From positions 3,803 to 67,802 of the forward strand of contig CAJJDP010000027.1 of the NCBI GenBank assembly GCA_905182995.1: a DNA stretch of 64,000 nt. Direction: 5' to 3'. Positions 60,501 to 64,000 of this stretch are shown here, in pieces. The stretch comes from Paramecium octaurelia (lineage: Eukaryota > Ciliophora > Oligohymenophorea > Peniculida > Parameciidae). A program made the position numbers and the translations under genes. Below the pieces are notes generated by a model that was given only the letters and a program-made list of their open reading frames with translations, had not been told where the DNA came from and made no database searches. Numbering within the stretch: position 1 is the stretch's first letter; every line of letters begins with the position of its first letter.

Positions 60501-60633
60501 ATTGATTGGAGTCAAAAGAATAATTCTATAATATTAATGCGATTTTACAATAATTTTTTTGTCTTATTGATATAATCTCGGCCTCATGGTTGTTAAAAAT
60601 AATTAATATTTTTATATATTTATTTATTCTTGA

Positions 60634-61203
60634 TCATCTGAAGACTTCGTTCAAATATTTCTTCTCATCAAACAGTTTTTCTATTGATAATTCTGGAATC
60701 TCCACTTCTTCCCATTTGCCCTCCCTATCAAAAAGGTAAAATTCATTTTGCTAATTGTTATAGTAAATCATATCGTAGTCCACTCGAATAGTGTGCTCGA
60801 ACAAATTGAATCTGGCACTCTGATTGTAATCACCAAATGTGGCAGGGATGATGTTTTAAGGAACAACCTAAATCTAATTGATAAATCAAACATATTTCGT
60901 ATAAAGTCCTGAATGAGCCAAACATTTCAATTACAATAGATTAGATTCCTTCGAATATGACATTCCAACAACAAAATGTTTGCCGTGATCAAACAAATAC
61001 CTCTCAAGAAAGATGGGAACCAATTAAAAGTACTCCTTGAAAGGCACATAGGATTATGAAAAATTGTTTAATTTTTAATCTAGCAATGTGTTTATAATAT
61101 TAATACCCGAAATTGATGACTTATATAAAGGAATCAATGTATTCTGATTGATCGAGGAAATGCTGACTTTGTGAATGAAATGATATCTAAACAAGGATTT
61201 CAT
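60634..61203 (-). CDS. Unknown folded protein, possible mitochondrial targeting
   Basis: A 181-aa model starting MKSLFRYHFIHKVSISSINQ with one 24-nt intron at 60868-60891 (contains an in-frame TGA, so unspliced RNA would be truncated). The N-terminus is basic and lacks acids, which would suit a mitochondrial presequence. The body looks folded (VPFKEYFQLVPIFLERYLFD, ESNLLQLKCLAHSGLYTKY, DYNQSARFNLFEHTIRVDYD). No family recognised. It sits 38 bp from the next gene, same strand. Confidence 0.65.
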
Positions 61204-61241
61204 TATTTAATATTAATAATATAAATATTTATAATATTTTG

Positions 61242-64000
61242 TCAATATTTTATATTGGTCTGGAAATGCAGTCTATTTATTTGTTCCTTTAAGTGTTCCT
61301 CCAAAGATCCACATTCCCCATTTAATATTTCTTAATATATATCTAGAGCTTGCTAAAGTAATCCCAGTTTCTCATTCGTCTCCGCTAATTGAATCTCAAA
61401 TTGATTAATTTCCTCTGTAAGCATGTCTTGGATCTTGGCCCAATTTATAGCCTTTTGCAGCAATTCCTTCGCAGTCAAATACTCTTCAATATTGTAAAAT
61501 TCTTTGCTTAAACGAACCATCAAGTTTACTTATCCAGCCTAATGAATTATATAAACTATTCAATACATCTGTTTTATTCATCTCTTTCAAGGCTGAATTA
61601 GCATCTCTGAACCTTTTGCCATCCTTTAAACAATTCAATGCAATGTATCCCCAAACTGTATCATTTGTAGGTTCATACAGATTAGCCATTCTCAAGGCAT
61701 CTTCTGCCTCCTTATACTTTCCACATTCGTGAGAAGAAATACCCAATCCCATCCAAGATAATGATGAATTGTCCTTTATTTAACAAGCCTTTGTGAATAC
61801 AGCTCTAGCATTACCAAACTACTTTTCGGTGATATAAATTGAGCCCAGCATCAAATACATACTAAAATAAGTAATCTGATCTTCTCTCAATTAGGGATTT
61901 GGTAACACAAATTTAATCTACTTCTCACATTTATCAAAGGCTTGGCTCTTAAACAATACTTTTATGTATTCAATACGTATTTCTAAGTTTTCAGGATTAA
62001 ACTCTGAGAATATATTATATGATTATACCTAGCATATTTTCAATCAAATCCAGGCACTAAGCATACTCAGATTTATATAAGTATATTTTTGCTCTTAACA
62101 TAGTAATCTTATTGTGAGACTGGTCATTTAATAGACTCAGAGATTATTCAGCCAATTCAAAGAGACAAGCATTCTCAAAGAATTCAACTAATTGCAAAAT
62201 CATCTGATCCTATTATTATTCTGTCAATTATGGCTAATTATGGGCATTCTCCCAGGCAATTCTTTGTTACTCTCTTTATTCTAAGATGGCCTTGTCTTTT
62301 TCTGGTTTATCTGGAACTGGAATAGGAATCTTGATCCAAGGAATATCGAATAGTTAAGGATCTTCATGATGCATTCCTTCCTACTTAATTAGATTCAGCT
62401 GTCTCAGCCATATCCTCTCAGCTTTTTGCATCATGAAATCAGCTAGTTCTTAGTCTTATGACTGAATAATAAGATTATAGAAGAGATGATAAATTAAATT
62501 GTTTGGATCTTAATCCAATAATAATTCCAAAATAAATTTAGCTTCTGAAATCTTTTCTCGTTTTTAATACAAACCAGCTAGTAACAATTAATTTTATTGA
62601 TTATGTCCATCAAAAGATAAGGCTTATTCTACAAGTGTTACTGCTTAATCTATTTTAGCGCATCTGAGACAAAAGAATGCAAACTTCATTAAAGCATCTT
62701 GATCCTTTGGATTAATTAAGTTTAAATCTCTAAGATGTTTTTCTACCTCTTCAGTTCTATTTAATATTTCATACTCTTAACATAATCTCTCAAGCTGCTA
62801 TTTTCTGGTTTCATTTGTTTTTTCAACTATGATCTCCTAAAACCCAACATCTTAAATTGTTTTTTTCTTTGATAGTAAATGAGAGAAATCCTCTTACAAT
62901 GCTTCCTTATTCTCTCTTACCATATTTATTAACACCTATCTCATTTCTTCCATTAGAAACACATACAATTCTGAGTAAAATTAATCAGATTGCGTTGTTG
63001 AAATACCTGTTACTGAACCAGATTTACCAAACTTATCTCTGCATAGTTTCACTATGCTCTTTTTTATTCTTTCCTTTAATATTTTGTATTTTCCTGATAT
63101 GTTGAAATCATACAGGAAGTGTTCCTTCCTTTATTACAGAGATTATTTCTTATGAGTCATTAGCATATTGCTTTGTTTCTCATTTTGATATTTGTTTAGG
63201 TCCTTCGAAAACATATTCGAATATTCCATTGCCAACGATTCTATAATGACCTACAGATCACTCCTCAACTCTTCAATGCACTACTAACTTAATGGGATTG
63301 GTTGAGGTTCAGGAGCTAGAGGAATCAAATCTTAAAATGTTGGTTAGGGTTCAAATCTAATAGGGGTTATCGGTTGAGATAAATTGATTTTTAAGTACAT
63401 ATACATCGTTTCCACATTAGGTCTAGGTGTTTCAGCAGGAGATTGTTCATCCATATACTAAGTAAACTTGATTCTTTGGATAGTTTCAATTTATCCTGCA
63501 GTTTAAAATGGTAAATAATCTATCCAAGCCTTAAATACAATGATATTTAAATCATTCACATTTAGAGTCTTAGGTTTGGTTTTCTTGAGTTTTGCTACTT
63601 CTTCATCTCCTGGAATTGGGGATTTATATAAGAATATCCATTCTCCCTTGTCAACTCTCACTCTCTCCTGTTATATCACCAACCTTTAACCAGTTAACTC
63701 TTAAGAGAACGAATTCTGATCAAACTTGATGCTTGGACTTTTGAATTGATCCTCCTAAGTCTTATAAAACTATTCTTCCTCTGTTAGAGCGTCCCATTCA
63801 GCCTTAAGTCTCTTTTATTCTTCCAGTTCCATTTATTCTTTTTGAAGCTTTTCCTTTTCTTCTTCTGGTGTTAATTTAGGAGGCTAAGAGTAATGATTCC
63901 AATTACCTCAATTTTAGCATCTTTTTTCGGTTATTTTTTTGCTTTCTTTGCTGCCTCTGCTTCTTCTATTTCCTTCTTCTCCTTCTCAGTCAATTCTCGA
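61242..64000 (-). CDS. CFAP70-like ciliary TPR protein (5' end outside window)
   Basis: The gene enters at the right edge and ends at TGA 61242-61244. At least 880 residues are visible, with introns at 63884-63906 (23 nt), 62971-63006 (36), 62004-62028 (25) and 61502-61529 (28). The visible N-terminal part is very charged (ELTEKEKKEIEEAEAAKKAK), then reads AEWDALTEEEQFYKTQEDQF and FKSPSIKFDQNSF. The C-terminal half has many TPR-like helix pairs: LRDLNLINPKDQDALMKFAF, AVTLVEQALSFDGHNQQNQL, SLSWMGLGISSHECGKYKEA. A charged lead-in followed by C-terminal TPRs fits CFAP70, an outer-dynein-arm-associated axonemal protein. The TPRs are certain; the CFAP70 name is an informed inference. Confidence 0.7.

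Noticed and set aside
60500..60515. Non-ATG upstream start for the 59790 gene (TTG giving MTPINM)
   Set aside because: The first true ATG is at 60500; there is no reason to invoke a TTG start in Paramecium.

Overview
The window is the end of a ciliate somatic (macronuclear) chromosome, almost certainly Paramecium and most like the P. aurelia group. Four observations support this. Bases 1-66 are a telomere mixing C4A2 and C3A3 repeats. TAA and TAG occur throughout conserved proteins where glutamine is expected, and only TGA ends genes. Introns are 19-36 nt, usually 22-26, and nearly all run from GTA to an AG that is mostly TAG. The DNA is very AT-rich and densely coding, with intergenic gaps often under 100 bp. 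All gene models below were translated by hand with TAA/TAG = Gln. Wherever I list introns, the summed exons come out as whole codons.

Layout. 1-66 is the telomere. 67-290 is a GC-richer subtelomeric patch of unknown, perhaps organellar, origin. 340-4880 is degenerate subtelomere with a broken TPR gene. From about 4.9 kb the chromosome is gene-rich. 4.9-16.2 kb holds a PDI-like protein, an importin-11-type karyopherin, small unknown genes, a two-domain PDI, a RING-CH membrane protein and two unknown proteins. 17.5-26.5 kb is one very large gene encoding an anoctamin/TMEM16 membrane core fused to a long helical cytosolic tail. 27.4-36.2 kb holds a two-TM sensor-like protein, an STPGR (ciliary PG-rich repeat) protein, a small unknown protein and a START-like protein. 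36.2-44.9 kb holds a probable mitochondrial protein, a 1036-aa coiled-coil protein, two tiny genes, a TMX-like thioredoxin, another coiled-coil protein and an RGG/Q-rich RNA-binding protein. 45.1-55.1 kb holds importin beta-1, an unknown gene, a tail-anchored coiled coil, SRP54, an unknown protein and a Myb/SANT protein. 55.2-64.0 kb holds a polyQ coiled-coil protein, a mitochondrial RsuA/RluB-type pseudouridine synthase, a DYRK-type kinase, two unknown proteins and a CFAP70-like ciliary TPR protein cut by the right edge.

Functional themes, without operons: ER secretion and folding (SRP54, PDI, two further thioredoxin-fold ER proteins), nuclear import (two karyopherins), cilia and cortex (STPGR, CFAP70-like, long coiled coils, DYRK) and mitochondria (pseudouridine synthase and probable matrix or inner-membrane proteins).

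Assembly caution. Single N bases at 3481 and 32920 are each followed by an exact-looking second copy of the sequence just before them (1425 bp and 1263 bp). These look like overlapping contig ends that were not merged. No tRNA, rRNA, CRISPR or transposon was recognised. The main candidate for something new is the anoctamin fusion gene.
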